In this document: piece by piece, positions 22,485 through 33,396 of the stretch | How positions within the stretch are numbered: the first letter of the stretch is position 1 | How the letters are laid out: each line of letters opens with the position of its first letter | Source of the DNA: Norana najaformis | Taxonomy: Eukaryota; Annelida; Clitellata; Crassiclitellata; Hormogastridae | Direction: 5' to 3' | DNA length: 64,000 nt | Assembly (NCBI GenBank): GCA_964023275.1 | Contig: OZ029920.1 | Location: 5,126,014 to 5,190,013, forward strand | Position numbers and translations under genes: made by a program | Notes under the pieces: model-generated | The model's database searches: none | Told to the model about the DNA's origin: nothing | What the model saw: the letters and a program-made list of their open reading frames with translations, nothing else

Positions 22485-22672
22485 GATTCAATTTATTTCC
22501 AATGTACAATTGTTTTCTATATGCAAATGTGAAATATTTCGCAACCCTCGACCAACATTGTACAAATCCAACTCTGCCTATATTATATTGGATTAGCAGC
22601 ATTTATGTATGTATGTAGCCTATGTCTGCCTGTCTGTCGGTCTGTCTGTATAAGTACGCTTGTTTAGTGCCT
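22485..22672 (+). repeat. Left end of tandem unit 1; TGTC repeat
   Basis: TATGCAAATGTGAAAT ... AATCCAACTCTGCCT ... TGTCTGTCTG ... ACGCTTGTTTAGTGCCTG matches 29,040-29,250, the start of unit 2. Shorter matches to the last part occur at 44,200 and 52,480. Confidence 0.7.
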
Positions 22673-22679
22673 GAAAAAC

Positions 22680-23140
22680 ATCTTAACCCGCTCTTCTTCT
22701 GCCCTAACACTTCTCCGCCCTCCAGTCGCCTCATCCTTAAAATTTGGTAATCGCTTCACAGCCATAGCTGCCCCACCACTCTGGAATAAACTCCCCCATA
22801 AACTGCGACAGTTTTCTGACCCTTCATACAGGCTCACCGGTGCCCCACCGCTTGCAATTCCTGCTTCGGCCTTTCACTCAAAACTGAAAACATTCCTCTT
22901 CCACTAATCCTATCCTGACACTCCTTCTTCCTTTTATCTGTCTCTGCTCTCCAACCCCAAACATCACCCACCGTAGCTGCCACGCTGTCTCTCTGCCTGA
23001 CTCTTGGATCTTGACCAGGAATCGAACCCTTTTGCCTATCGATTTTGTTTTGACTGAGCGCCTGTGAATTAGCTGGTCCCCGCGGCGCGGCTTTCGTTGG
23101 GCACTGTAGAAATCTTGGAATTACGATTACGATTACGATC
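22680..23140 (+). mobile_element. LINE-A 3' end inserted in tandem unit 1 only
   Basis: The frame 22,689-22,907 reads RSSSALTLLRPPVASSLKFG, then AAPPLWNKLPHKLRQFSD and AFHSKLKTFLFH, then stop, followed by the LINE-A UTR and ATTACG tail. The equivalent site in unit 2 (about 29,250) lacks it, so insertion followed the duplication or it was lost from unit 2. Confidence 0.8.
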
Positions 23141-24120
23141 TTTCGAAGGACTTGAAAGCCACCACCCCTTATTCTTGGGCCACCACTTTGCGGAAAGCTG
23201 AAAGTGAAACTTTAGTCGCATTCTTTGTCAAACAAAATTAGTCAGTGGCGGGAACATGGAATTCCTGTATTTGGGAATTTCCATTATTTATTTATTGCGC
23301 AAACTGAGTATTTCAGATAAAGCGCAAAAATACAGCCGCATCGTAGTAATTAGATCCGAACGCTTTACACGTTGGATTTATGTAATAAGTTTTTTGCCCA
23401 GATCAAAGGTCTGCTGATTGGCAATAGCATGTAGTTAATGATCGCCATATTAGTGGTAATAGCATGTATTTAACGATCGCCATATTAGTTACAGGTAGGT
23501 CTAGCAACGCTGGAAATTGACCCAATTTACTTTCACAGCGACAGAATTTAAAACCTTCAGCAGTTTCCCATTTCCAGTCCAAATTTGACCGTTGATATTA
23601 GCTGCATGATGTGCTACAGGGAAAATCGTATAAAGCGTAGAATACCCTATAACCAACAAGGTAGATCTTCTTATGGGAATTCAACCGATGGGAATGAGGA
23701 TTGTTTTCAGCTGGAGCTTTAGGCTCCCATCGTTTTGCCTGTACATCTTATCTACTTTTATCCTGATATATGCCGTAGGGCGTTCAGCCGCATGCGGTAA
23801 ACCGTATATTGATCAGAGGAAGTGTGCTGATTGAAAAGGTGGATGGAAAAGAAGTCTCAGATTGAAAAGGTGTCAGTCAGATGGAAAAGATGCCAATCAG
23901 ATGGAAAAGGTTTCAATCAGATGGAAAAGGTGTCCATCAGATGTAAAAGATGTGTCTCCAGCGTTACATAACAGTGCTGTAAAGGTTTTTCTCACATTAC
24001 ATTGCATCACACATACTGAATAACATCAAGTGAAATAAAATGACAATTTAATTTATAGGTCACGGAATTAACAGAAATGCCATATTTCAGTTATTTACCA
24101 AACAAGAAGGAGGAATCCTG
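23141..24120 (+). other. 5' flank of TRIM-kelch copy 1, with a 20-bp minisatellite
   Basis: Homologous to 29,260-30,170. The stretch 23,850-23,955 has about six units of a 20-base repeat close to TCAGATGGAAAAGGTGTCAA; copy 2 has about three (29,980-30,030). I cannot identify a core promoter. Confidence 0.5.
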
Positions 24121-24939
24121 CATTTTCATAAAAAATAAAGATTTGGAACTCCGTGGTTTTAAGATGTCACAATTTGTTCTCTTTGTTGAAGAAGCTGTGA
24201 GCATCATCCAACCAAGTCTGCAGAGTTGTACTGTACAGGGTGTCGACTAGTTGCATGCATTACTTGTTTTGTGAAAAAGCATCAGAGGCTCAATTGTTTG
24301 GCCATCCAAAAGTTTGAAGACTATTATCGGAACAAATTCGCACGAAACACATCAAAAGTAAACTTGGTGTGTAGGCATGGTTTGGACAATAAAGGAACAG
24401 ATGGGGAATCGGGAAAAGAAATTTGTAAACGACTTTAAAGAAAAAGAAAGGTTAATTTTAGAGATAAGTCAGGAATTGAAGTTGCTGATTCATCAGCACC
24501 TGAAGTCCCTGTTGGAAGCTCTTTACACGGCAAAACAGAAACAGTCGGAAGAGTTAGAAAAGGAAAGAGAACAACTCGAGAGACTACTTCAGGTAGTTCC
24601 TACATTTAAGGTGAACTGCAGTGAATTGGCCTCTAAAGAATCTGCAGAAGAGATTTGTCGACTTGAAGACGTTGTTCAGAAGAGATCAGACGACATTCAG
24701 TAAGATATTCGTGTTCTTCGGAAGACCTTGAAAGTCTGTTTAGATCTCACAAATGAAGGGAACATCGTAAAGTCGAGCAACTACAACATTGTTGGAACCA
24801 TAACAGGTAAAGCAGATCTTAGGATACTGTATCTTAGCTAGCATACCAACATTGCCAATGCATATCCAGTGTAAAATACTAAAAAACCATCGTTTGCCCT
24901 ATGTTCACCTATTCTTCAAGTCGGCAAATATCTTATCGA

Positions 24940-25190
24940 ATACTACGCACTAGTTTAATGCAGGATGTGAGTCTTGTCGTCAGCCATCCTCGAGCCAAGA
25001 ATTGGACAATTCTGTGGCATCTGCTTCTGTCCCTTATCTCCTGTAATAACTGGTCGAACATTAATTCAGTCAACGACGTGATGTTATCTATCCATGTCAT
25101 CTTCCAGGAATTGTGCCATGGACGCCCTTTATTCTAAGCAGTCTCCACTCTTTCGTAGTACATGCCTGAAGCATGAAAGCTTCATCTTTT
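24940..25190 (-). mobile_element. RTE-like LINE C-terminal relic in the copy-1 intron
   Basis: Corresponds to the better preserved relic at 31,435-31,700 and shares GAATTGGACAAT, TCTATCCATGTCATCTT and CAGTCTCCACTCTTTCGTAG. It lacks about 25 bases that the other copy retains. Confidence 0.65.
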
Positions 25191-25270
25191 TGATTAGGAT
25201 TTGGTACCAAAGTCACAAAATTTTGTGCTTGTCAATAAGTAGCTATTATAGGTTGTTGTAACTTTTTCAG

Positions 25271-26196
25271 TGGAGCCGGTAGAGACCATCACGCAACTGA
25301 AAAGCAGTCTCCTTGTGGTTGGTATAGAAGCATGCCCTGCCATCACGAAAGAGGTGATCCAGGTAAATCTCGAACAGCCATGGGACGTTTCCATGTTGTG
25401 TGAAATTCCAACTAAACTGCAAATGGAGGCAGCTGGTATCATCCACAATGGGATGCTGTTCGTCACTGGAATCGGAGAGAACTCGAACGAAATCTGGAAA
25501 TACGACTCAGTGTCTTCCACATGGATATTTTGTGGATCCCTGGTTCAAGGTCGTCAAAGACACTGCGTTGCTTGTGTGGATCACACTCTGTATATCTGTG
25601 GAGGGTCTGTCGAAGTGGGTGATGGTGTTCTAAACAGCGTTGAAGCAAACGACACTTTGAGCAGTACGCCGTCTAATTGTACGACCGTTGGGCAGCTGAC
25701 ACACGGAATTGAATGCGCCGCTTCTGTAGTTTACGAGAGTTCAATTTACATCTTTGGAGGTTCGGACAGGGACTTCTACGATTCAGACTGCGTTCAAATC
25801 TATAACACGCGTCTTCAAACCAGCAGTGTTCTCGCAGTACGAATGCCTGTCCAGCTTTCATACTTGCGTGCGGTTCTGTGGCAAAAAAAGTATGCCATAA
25901 TTCTCAGCGAATCGACATGTCTACTGTACAACTTTGTAACGGGAACATGGCAAACGAGGGAGCGATTCAAAACGGACGTGTCTAACTTTGGTCTCGTTCT
26001 TGTGGGTGAAAGAATCTTCGTAGTTGGCGGAGAGACATGGGTAACGGATGGAAATGCGAGGTGGAATAGAACGGACATAGTGAGATATGTTCCAGTGGTA
26101 AACCTCCTTGCCGATAAACCGATCGAATGGACTATTCATGCGAAGCTACCCAGACCCGGTGCTGTTCATACTTGTGTTCACATGAAGCATTTATGA
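25271..26196 (+). CDS. Intact kelch-repeat exon of TRIM-kelch copy 1
   Basis: Open for 308 codons, about 90 percent identical by eye to copy 2's exon, with one extra Lys codon (LWQKKYAII against LWDKYAIV). Kelch-type blades are visible: LYICGG, IYIFGGS and IFVVGGETW, each followed by a spaced aromatic (IYNT, RYVP). No stop or frameshift has accumulated although exon 1 is ruined. This could reflect recent decay, gene conversion from copy 2, or continued use as a separate product. Confidence 0.55.
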
Positions 26197-26356
26197 GCAT
26201 GTTCGAAATCGCATCATGAAATGATATTATCTTCAGCAAGGTGCAACTTTCAAAATCAAGACTGGAGAGTTTGGTTTTTGACCTAGGACAGTTAAACACT
26301 CCCAAAACTTTTCATATAATAATTTTTATGTAAACAATTCAGTGCCAAGGGGTTAA

Positions 26357-26411
26357 AACTGAACTTTGTAATTGTAATTGTAATTTGAGATTTATAATGC
26401 GCCTCTTACAG
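26357..26411 (+). mobile_element. Short retroelement tail insertion absent from copy 2
   Basis: TTGTAATTGTAATTG plus TTATAATGCGCCTCTTACAG interrupts a segment that is continuous in copy 2 (at about 32,868), with GAAC on each side. Confidence 0.55.
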
Positions 26412-26867
26412 GAACGCCCAGAAACTTTACCATTACTGGGGCTGTTGACTTGGCTACCAATGTTTCAAAGCATAATTTTTAAAATAATTTTAAAGTTAAC
26501 TTTAAACGACTAATTTATGTGTAAATGACGAGGACCTGCCAGGGTGTTAAAACCAACCGGGGCCTATCTCCAAGCTGAAGTTGTCGATCAGAGCTAAAAA
26601 ACTCTTGGGTTTGAACAAGAACGACAAAATGAGCGGCATGGATTGACATGCTTTTATCATTTCGGTATACATGTTCGTGGAATGTAGAGTTTCCAGTGTT
26701 AGGCGACATCTTAATTCTGGCTGCCTGCGCCCTTGACGTCGACCTTACCTTACCCTTTATCCCTGCGTTTTAGGGGATTATACTAGCGATTAGTAGTTGT
26801 TTCCAATGTGTAACGACATCTGTGTGGCATCAATGGGCTTTGACGTCGATTGGACAATAATTTGTTC

Positions 26868-27488
26868 AGTTTTCGTCGCCCTCTATTGATTACTTTATCT
26901 ATGCATCAGATGTCCATACCCATTACACAAGATCCTCAGAAAACTTATGTGAGGAATTTGCTCGCACTAACACACGACAGTTTCCTCTGCTATAAGCTGG
27001 ACCAACCATATGGAATTTTCTACCATCTGTGCTTAACCATGTACCCACTGTGCAACAACTTAAAAATGCATACAACATCATCTTGGTAATACGCAGTTTT
27101 GACATAAACAGACATTGCACCAGTGGTTATGTTTTTTTGTTTTATTTTTGTTTTCTTTCGTCTCTTTCTGTTTCTTAGTTTGTGCACTAAATATAATTAA
27201 GTTTAGTGTTAATTGTTAACCACTTTGAGTGTTTTTATTGGGTGTTTTTATTGTAAAAAATTCTTTTTCATGTAACACTGCACTTACATGACAAAAATCT
27301 GATATAACGTGTAACTTGTTAAATGTGCTGTCTTAAAATTTCTCTAAGAAATTAGGTGACCCTGTTAGAATTATTGTCCTTTTTTTCTGACCTTTGGATG
27401 CGTATTAATGATTTTTTGTCTCTCTTTGAATGACTGTAATATCAGTTGTTTTTTTTCATGGTGTTCAATAAACGGTTGTTCGGTTCGG
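26868..27488 (+). mobile_element. LINE 3' end inserted in the 3' flank of copy 1
   Basis: About 610 bases interrupt a segment continuous in unit 2 (CAGTTTTCACTATTTAA, near 33,350). The frame at about 26,998 reads PTIWNFLPSVLNHVPTVQQL and KNAYNIILV, an ORF2 C-terminus of the WNxLP type. AATAAA at about 27,467 lies just before the end. Confidence 0.65.
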
Positions 27489-27489
27489 T

Positions 27490-28430
27490 TTTCACTGTAT
27501 TTAATTTCATAGGAGGCTCCGAATGATACGTAAGCAATCGAGTGAAAATGTGGAATATATAATTTCGGGGAAAGCGATTTAAAGGTGTCTAAGCGTAGCC
27601 TACTAATATTAGTATTCAGTGTTTAGCGACATCTGATTTGGTCAAGTCGTTGACGTCAGTAAGTCATGCATTTGTTAACAGGCCTTAATGCATTCAACAT
27701 AAAATGAGTCGGTTATCAGCAGCGACTGGTGTATCCAACTGTTTAACGACTTCTTAATGGCATCCAAGGCCATTGACGTTGATAGGAAAAATTGTTTCAA
27801 GCAATATGCGTACTACAGTACGAACTTGGACTATACAGACTATTTATGATTGAACGCAACTGATGATTATTATAGTCGACTAAAGCGTCTTATAAAAGGC
27901 GTCTAAATGGAGCTTTGTATTTTGCGTAGTACCAGCGCAGCGTACGCCATCTTCCGGTAACGAATCCCCAATTCAGGGATGTAAGGTGTGTAGCGATTGA
28001 ACTCTATTGACGGTTATTATAGTAGAATAAACGGTCTTATCAGAGATGCTCTAGCAGAGCTTTCTATTTCGTGTAGTACAATATAACGGTGTTTTACGAC
28101 ATCTTACAGCATCAAGCGCCTTTTTATAAATAGGAATCGCTAGTTTCTGTTTAACGACGCTATATATCATAACGAAGATGGTTAGCGTCGCCTTTTAGCT
28201 TTCATCCACACCGGAATGACTAGTTATAGTTATTGTGAAAAGAAAAAAATTCAGGGATTGGACGCAATTGATGGTTATTGTAGCCAACTAAAGCCTCTTA
28301 TTAAAGGTGTCTAAATTGTGCCTCGGATTTTGCGTTATAGCAGTGTAGTGTAAGCCATCTTACGGTTACGAAGACGTGTTCAGCACGCAGTTTAATGATA
28401 TGATTATGATATTAATGATATGATAATATG
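27490..28430 (+). repeat. R1 monomers downstream of TRIM-kelch copy 1
   Basis: Plus-orientation R1 cores (GTTTAGCGACATCT, TTTAACGACTTCTTAATGGC, TTTTACGACATCTTACAGC, TTTAACGACGC) occur at about 27,621, 27,742, 28,090 and 28,151. The first is followed by a perfect TGACGTCA at 27,651-27,658. Between them lies a second conserved block (GATTGAACGCAATTGATGGT ... GTGTAGTGTAAGCCATCTTA) also present three times downstream of copy 2. Confidence 0.7.
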
Positions 28431-28439
28431 ATTGAACTA

Positions 28440-28712
28440 AAAAAAGAAATTTAACGTCGAAAAAATCGAACTCGTGAACCTAAAATTTTAACGCGCTACT
28501 CAAAAGCTCAACACAGGGCACGGTCGGCTTATACTCAGGCGCTGCGTCAATTCAAAAGGGATGTTAACTGATACCATGTGAAGAACAAGACCCTGTTTTC
28601 AAGAGACGAGAGAGAAGGCAGAGAAGCTTTTTCGATGAGTTGTTTTTAGGTTGTGAGAAATAATTGGACGGATCAGGTAAAGATTTAGAAGCGACTTCAA
28701 GGTATCCAAATA
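28440..28712 (-). mobile_element. LINE-B 3' end
   Basis: AAAATCGAACTCGTGAACC ... GGCGCTGCGTCAATTCAAAA matches the copies at 35.0, 44.3 and 52.6 kb. Confidence 0.65.
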
Positions 28713-28732
28713 TTATTAGTATCTAACGACTT

Positions 28733-28995
28733 TCGGGTGGATAGCCTAGTGGATAGCGTGCTGGACTGCCCATCAAAAGGTTGGGGGTTCAAATTCCGCC
28801 AGGGCAGAAATTTGTTTCGAGATTTCGATTACAATTGCGCCCCTAGCAAACTTGCCTAGAACGAGTACGCTGACCGTACGCTGTCAGTGGGAAGATTAAG
28901 CACCGAGGGTGAAGACTGGTCACCTGCCCTCATATGCAGAGGCTAAGAAAATGAAGTCGCTACCACTTCATACCCATGACAGACTCGGTATTAGC
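28733..28995 (+). mobile_element. tSINE-2, tRNA-derived SINE, near complete
   Basis: A-box TAGCCTAGTGGATAGCG and B-box-like GGTTCAAATTCC form a tRNA-like head of about 72 bases. The family body follows: AATTGCGCCCCTAGC, TGTCAGTGGGAAGATTAAGC and GAAGTCGCTACCACTTCATACCCATG. Other copies are at 44.7 and 55.9 kb and, inverted, at 60.2 kb. Confidence 0.75.
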
Positions 28996-29029
28996 TTATG
29001 GGGGGCTAGCCTATTTATTTACAGTGTGA

Positions 29030-30180
29030 AATTAGTTTTTTTATGCAAATGTCAAATGTTTAGCATCCGTCGATCAACATTATATAAATCCAACTCTGCC
29101 TGTATTATATTGGCAAAGCAGCATTTAAGGCAGTGGTGTATGTAAAATGTTGAAGCATTTATGTCTGTGTGGGTCTGTGCTTGTGTCTGTGTGTGAGTTT
29201 GTGTCTGTGTCTGTATGTCTGTATAGGGACGCTTGTTTAGTGCCTCCAAATCACCCTTTGTGGACCCTGAGTCATTTTGCGGTTATGAAGTTACCGGAAA
29301 ACTGAAAGTGAAACTAAAGTCGCATTCTTTGTCAAACAAATTAGTCGGTGGCTGGAATATTGTATCAGAGGATTTCCATTATTTATTACGCAGACTGATT
29401 ATCTGAAAAATACAGCAATATTGTAGATATAGATCCGAACGATTTACAGGTTGAATTTATATAATCAATCTTTTTACCCAGATCAAATGTCTACTGATTG
29501 GTGATAGCATATTTTAACGATCGCCATATTAGCTGCAAGCAGGTCTGGCAACGCTGGAGGTTGACCCAATTTATTTTCACAGCGACAAATTATAAAACCT
29601 TGAGAAGTTTCCCATTTCCTGTCCAAACCTGCGTCCTTGATATTAGATGCATAATTTGTTATAAGGCAAATCGTATAAAGGCAGAAAAGATCGTATACTA
29701 TAACCAAGGAGGCAGAACCCTTGTACAGTGCCCTTTTCTTCGGCCTTGGCTGTGCTACGGCGCTATATAAATTGTCTTATTATTATTATTATTAGATCTT
29801 CTCACACAAATAACTAGTTTTCAGTTATTGATTTGCATGCACATTTGACCTACATTCAACCTATGGACTTTTCAACAGCATGAGCCGTTGTAATTGTAAA
29901 CCGTATATTATGTAATTGTACCAGAACATTTATATAGCATTTTTAGAGATAATCAGAGGACGTTTGCATGTGGCTAATGGAAAAGCTGTCAACCAGATGG
30001 AAAAGGTGTCAGTCAGATGGAACTGGAGTGCTGAAAATTTTTTTTCTAAAATTACTTTGCATCACACATATTGATAATATCAAATGAAATAAAATGACAA
30101 TTTAAATTATAGGTCAAGCACATAACCAGGTAATGTCATATTCCAGTTTTGTACTAAACAAGAACGAGGAATCCTGCAAT
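29030..30180 (+). other. 5' flank of TRIM-kelch copy 2
   Basis: Homologous to 22,485-24,140 apart from the LINE-A insertion there. At 29,703-29,802 it carries a LINE-E 3' end (GTGCTACGGCGCTATATAA then (ATT)n) that copy 1 lacks. A GATGGAAAAGGTGTCA repeat of about three units lies at 29,980-30,030. Confidence 0.55.
29703..29802 (+). mobile_element. LINE-E 3' end with (ATT)n tail
   Basis: ACAGTGCCCTTTTCTTCGGC ... GCTATATAAATTGTC is the reverse complement of the ends at 47,565 and 59,880. It is absent from the equivalent site of unit 1 (near 23,660). Confidence 0.7.
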
Positions 30181-30207
30181 TAAGATTTGGAACTCCGTGG
30201 TTTTAAG

Positions 30208-32701
30208 ATGGCGTCGGCACTTCAAAGAAACCTTGACGAAATCCGCGATGTCACAATTTGTTCTGTTTGCCGAAAAGATTTCACAGACCCCAGAATCATA
30301 CCTTGCATTCAGGCATTCTGTTTAAGCTGCCTGCAAGATCATGGTTCAAGAGTCAACGTAGGACCTGGAGATAAGATGCCTTGTCCAGTGTGTCGGAAGG
30401 AGTTCGTTATTCCAAGAAAAGGGTTCTCCGAGCTAACAAAAGATTTCTTCGTCGAAAGGCTGGTTAGAATGAAGACGATGGCAGAATCCAAAAGTGAACC
30501 TTCTCAGTGTGCTTTGTGCTGTGATGCTGATACCACTGAGATAACAACAGCTACAAAATACTGCATTGAATGTCGGGATAACTTGTGGGAAACATGTGCT
30601 GTCCACCACAAGAGGCAGAGACTGAGTCGAGATCACCAACTCGTTGAAAAATCAAAATTGTCATATAGCAATTTGCTGAGTCTAACTCCAGCACCAAGAA
30701 ATTGTGAGCAGCATCCGACAAAACCCGTAGAGTTGTACTGTACAGACTATCGATTGGTCGCATGTGTTACTTGTTTTGTGGAAATGCACCAAGGGCACAA
30801 GTGTTCAGATGTCCAAAAGTATGAAGACTATTATCGGAACAGACTTGCAGGAAACGCATCCAAAGTAGCTTGGTGCCAGGGCATGGTTTGCGCAATAAAG
30901 GATCAACTGTTGGATCGAGAAAAGAAATGTGAACACGACTTTAAAGAAAAGGAGAGGCTAATTCTAGAGAGAAGTCAGGAATTAAAGTTGCTCATTGATC
31001 AGAATACAAATTCCCTCTTGAAAACTCTATCCGTGTTAAAACAGAAACAGTTAGAAGAGTTAGAAAAGGAAAGAGAACAACTCGAGAGACTACTGCAGGT
31101 AGTTTCTACGTTTAAGGTGTACTGCAGTGAATTGGCCTCTAAAGCATCCGCAGAAGAGATTTGTCGACTTGAAGATGTTGTTCAGAAGAGATCAGACGAC
31201 ATTCAGAAAGACATTCGTGTTCCTCGGAAGACCTTGAAAGTCTGTTTAGATCTCACAAATGAAGGGAACATCGTAAAGTCGAGCAACTACAACATTGTCG
31301 GAACCATTACAGGTAAAGCAGATTTTAGGATACTGTATCTTAGGTAGCATATCAACATTACCAATGCATATCCCGTGTCACTAAAACCATTAGCGTTTGC
31401 CCTGTGTTCACCCGATGTTGAATGCTACACACTGGTGCAATATAGGGAGTGTGTCTTGTCTTGCCTTCAACCGTTCACGAGCCGAGAATTGGACAATATT
31501 GTGCCATCTGCTTCTTTGCCTTGTCTTATGAAATAATTGGTCGAACGACAATTCAGTCCACGACTTGATGTTGTCTATCCATGTCATCTTGGGTCTTACC
31601 CAAGCTCGTAATCCCGGAATTGTGCCTTGGATTATCTTTCTCTAAGCAGTCTCCACTCTTTCGTAGCATATGCCCGAAGTATGAAATCTTCTTCATTTTC
31701 ATTTGGATTTTATACCAAAGTCACAAAATTTTCTCCTTATCAATAAGTAGCTATTGTAGCTTGTTGTAACTTTTTCAGTGGAGCCGGTAGAGACCATCAT
31801 GCAACTGAAAAACAGTCTCCTTGTGGTTGGTATAGAAGCATGTCCTGCCGTTACGAAAGAGGTGATCCACATAAATCTCGAACAGCCATGGGACGTTTCT
31901 CTGCTGCATGAAATCCCAGGCAAACTGCAAATGGAGGCAGCTGGAATCGCACACAATGGTATGCTCTTAGTTACTGGAATCGGAGAGAACTCGAACGAAA
32001 TCTGGAAATACAACTGCATGTCATCCTCATGGAGTTTTTTCGGATCTCTGGTTCAAGGTCGTCGAAGACACTGCGTTGCATGTGTGGATCACACTCTGTA
32101 CATCTGTGGAGGGTCTGTCGAAGTGGGTGATGGTGTTCTAAACAGCGTCGAAGCAAACGACACTTTGAGCAATACGCCGTCTAATTGTACGACCGTTGGG
32201 CAGCTGACACACGGAGTTGAATGCGCCGCTTCCGTTGTTTATGGTAGCTCAATCTACATCTTTGGAGGATCCGACAAGGACTTTAACGATTCAGACTGCG
32301 TTCAAATCTACAACACGTGCCTTCAAACCAGCAGTGTTCTCGCAGTACGAATGCCTGTCCAACTCTCACACTTGCGTGCAGTTCTGTGGGATAAGTATGC
32401 CATAGTTCTGAACGAATCGACGTGTCTACTGTACAACTTTACAACTGGGACATGGCAAACCAGAGAGCGATTCAAAACGGACGTGTCTAACTTCGGTCTC
32501 GTTCTTGTTGGTGAAAAAATCTTTGTAGTGGGCGGCGAGACGTGGATAACGGATGGGAATGCGAGGTGGAATAGAACGGACGTAGTGAGATATGTTCCAG
32601 TGGTAAATGTCATTATTGATAAATCGATCGAATGGACTGTTCATGCCAGGCTACCCAGACCTGGTGCTGTTCATACGTGTGTCCACATGGCGCATTTATG
32701 A
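30208..32701 (+). CDS. TRIM-kelch gene, copy 2 (RING, B-boxes, coiled coil, kelch repeats)
   Basis: Two exons, 30,208-31,312 and 31,779-32,701, join in phase 1 (AG|GTAAAG donor, TTTTTCAG acceptor) and encode 675 residues. The start ATG has a strong context (AAGATGG). RING at residues 18-62: C18-C21, C33, C38-C41, C59-C62, with Gln35 where the family has the metal-binding His. A Cys/His cluster at 101-143 looks like B-box 1, and 166-199 is B-box 2 (C166, H169, C178, C186, C189, H194, H197) with Tyr181 where copy 1 has Cys. About 206-345 is a Glu/Lys/Leu-rich coiled coil. From 369 to the end are kelch-type blades (GG at 479-480, 531-532, 620-621, with trailing Tyr/Trp). The first exon suggests a TRIM ubiquitin ligase, and the kelch part would bind substrate. 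TRIMs more often end in SPRY, NHL or filamin. Whether the RING works with Gln35 is unknown. Cytoplasmic by default, as no signal or membrane segment is seen. Confidence 0.85.
31435..31700 (-). mobile_element. RTE-like LINE C-terminal relic in the intron of copy 2
   Basis: The minus strand gives KISYFGHMLRKSGDCLEK, then the reading TWIDNIKSWTELSFDQLF in another frame, the YFGHxLRR and WxDNIK signatures of RTE-type elements. The same relic is in copy 1, so insertion preceded the duplication. Confidence 0.7.
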
Positions 32702-33396
32702 GCATGTTCGAAATCGCATCATGAAATAATATAAGCTTCAGCAGGGTGCAACTTTCAAAATCAAGACTGGAGAGTTTGGCTTTTGACCTAGGACAGTTAA
32801 ACACTCCTAAGACTTTTAAGATGGTAATTTGTATGTAAACAATTGCAGTTTCAAGGGGTTAAAACTGAACGCCCAGGAACTTTACCATTACTGGGGCTGA
32901 TGACTTTTGGAACTTTGGCTACCAATGGTTTCAAAGCATAATTTTAAAAATGATTTGAAAGTTAACTTTAGACAACTAATTTATGTGTAAGTCTAAATGA
33001 CGAGGGCCTGGCATGGAGTTAAAAACAATCGGGGCCTATCTCCAAGCTGAAATTGTCGATCAGAGCTAGACTCTTGGGGTTGAACAAGAACGACAACATG
33101 ACCGGCATACATTTACATGGTGTTACCATTTCGGTATAGGGGCCTACATGTGCAGTGTTTGTGGAAAGCAGAGTTTCCAGTGTTAGGCGACATCTTAATT
33201 CTGGCTGCCTGCGCCGTTGACGTCGACCTTACCTTACCCTTTATCCCTGCGTTTCAGGGGATTATACTAGAGATTAGTAATCGTTTCTAATGTTTAACGA
33301 CATACTGTGGCATCATAGGCCGTTGACGTATATTGGAAAAAAGTACAGTTTTCACTATTTAACTTCATACGTAGTTATGTTTGTGAAATAAGCATC
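32702..33396 (+). other. 3' flank of TRIM-kelch copy 2
   Basis: Closely parallels 26,197-26,870 of copy 1, lacking that copy's 55-base insertion. It includes the R1-like core GGCGACATCTTAATTCTGGC then GTTGACGTCGACC at 33,186-33,228 and another at 33,294. No AATAAA close to the stop. Confidence 0.5.

Larger units (their letters stand above)
24164..26196 (+). pseudogene. TRIM-kelch copy 1: RING and B-box 1 deleted, exon 1 broken
   Basis: Aligned by eye to copy 2, exon 1 (24,164-24,806) has two internal deletions. One removes the first codons between two GATG words; the other removes about 430 bases, taking the RING and first B-box. The start frame (MSQFVLF...) stops at TAG near 24,248. The second B-box (YCTGCRLVACITCF) and coiled coil (KEKERLILEISQELKLL) survive in different frames separated by a frameshift near 24,365, and CAG-TAA (about 24,699) ends the coiled-coil frame where copy 2 has CAG-AAA. 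The exon-1 donor (AG|GTAAAG) and exon-2 acceptor (TTTTTCAG) are intact, and exon 2 (25,271-26,196) is fully open. It cannot make a RING ligase. A kelch-only product from an internal start is possible but unproven. Confidence 0.8.

Noticed and set aside
23557-23571. ATG-GGA-AAC-TGC on the minus strand as the AP1AR MGNC start
   Set aside because: The next codon is TGA, and the same bases recur, altered, in the TRIM-kelch tandem unit near 29,605, so it is chance.
28733-28812. Sequence with good A and B boxes considered as a tRNA gene
   Set aside because: The same head plus a non-tRNA body occurs at 44.7, 55.9 and 60.4 kb; it is a SINE family. The tSINE-1 heads were rejected as tRNA genes likewise.
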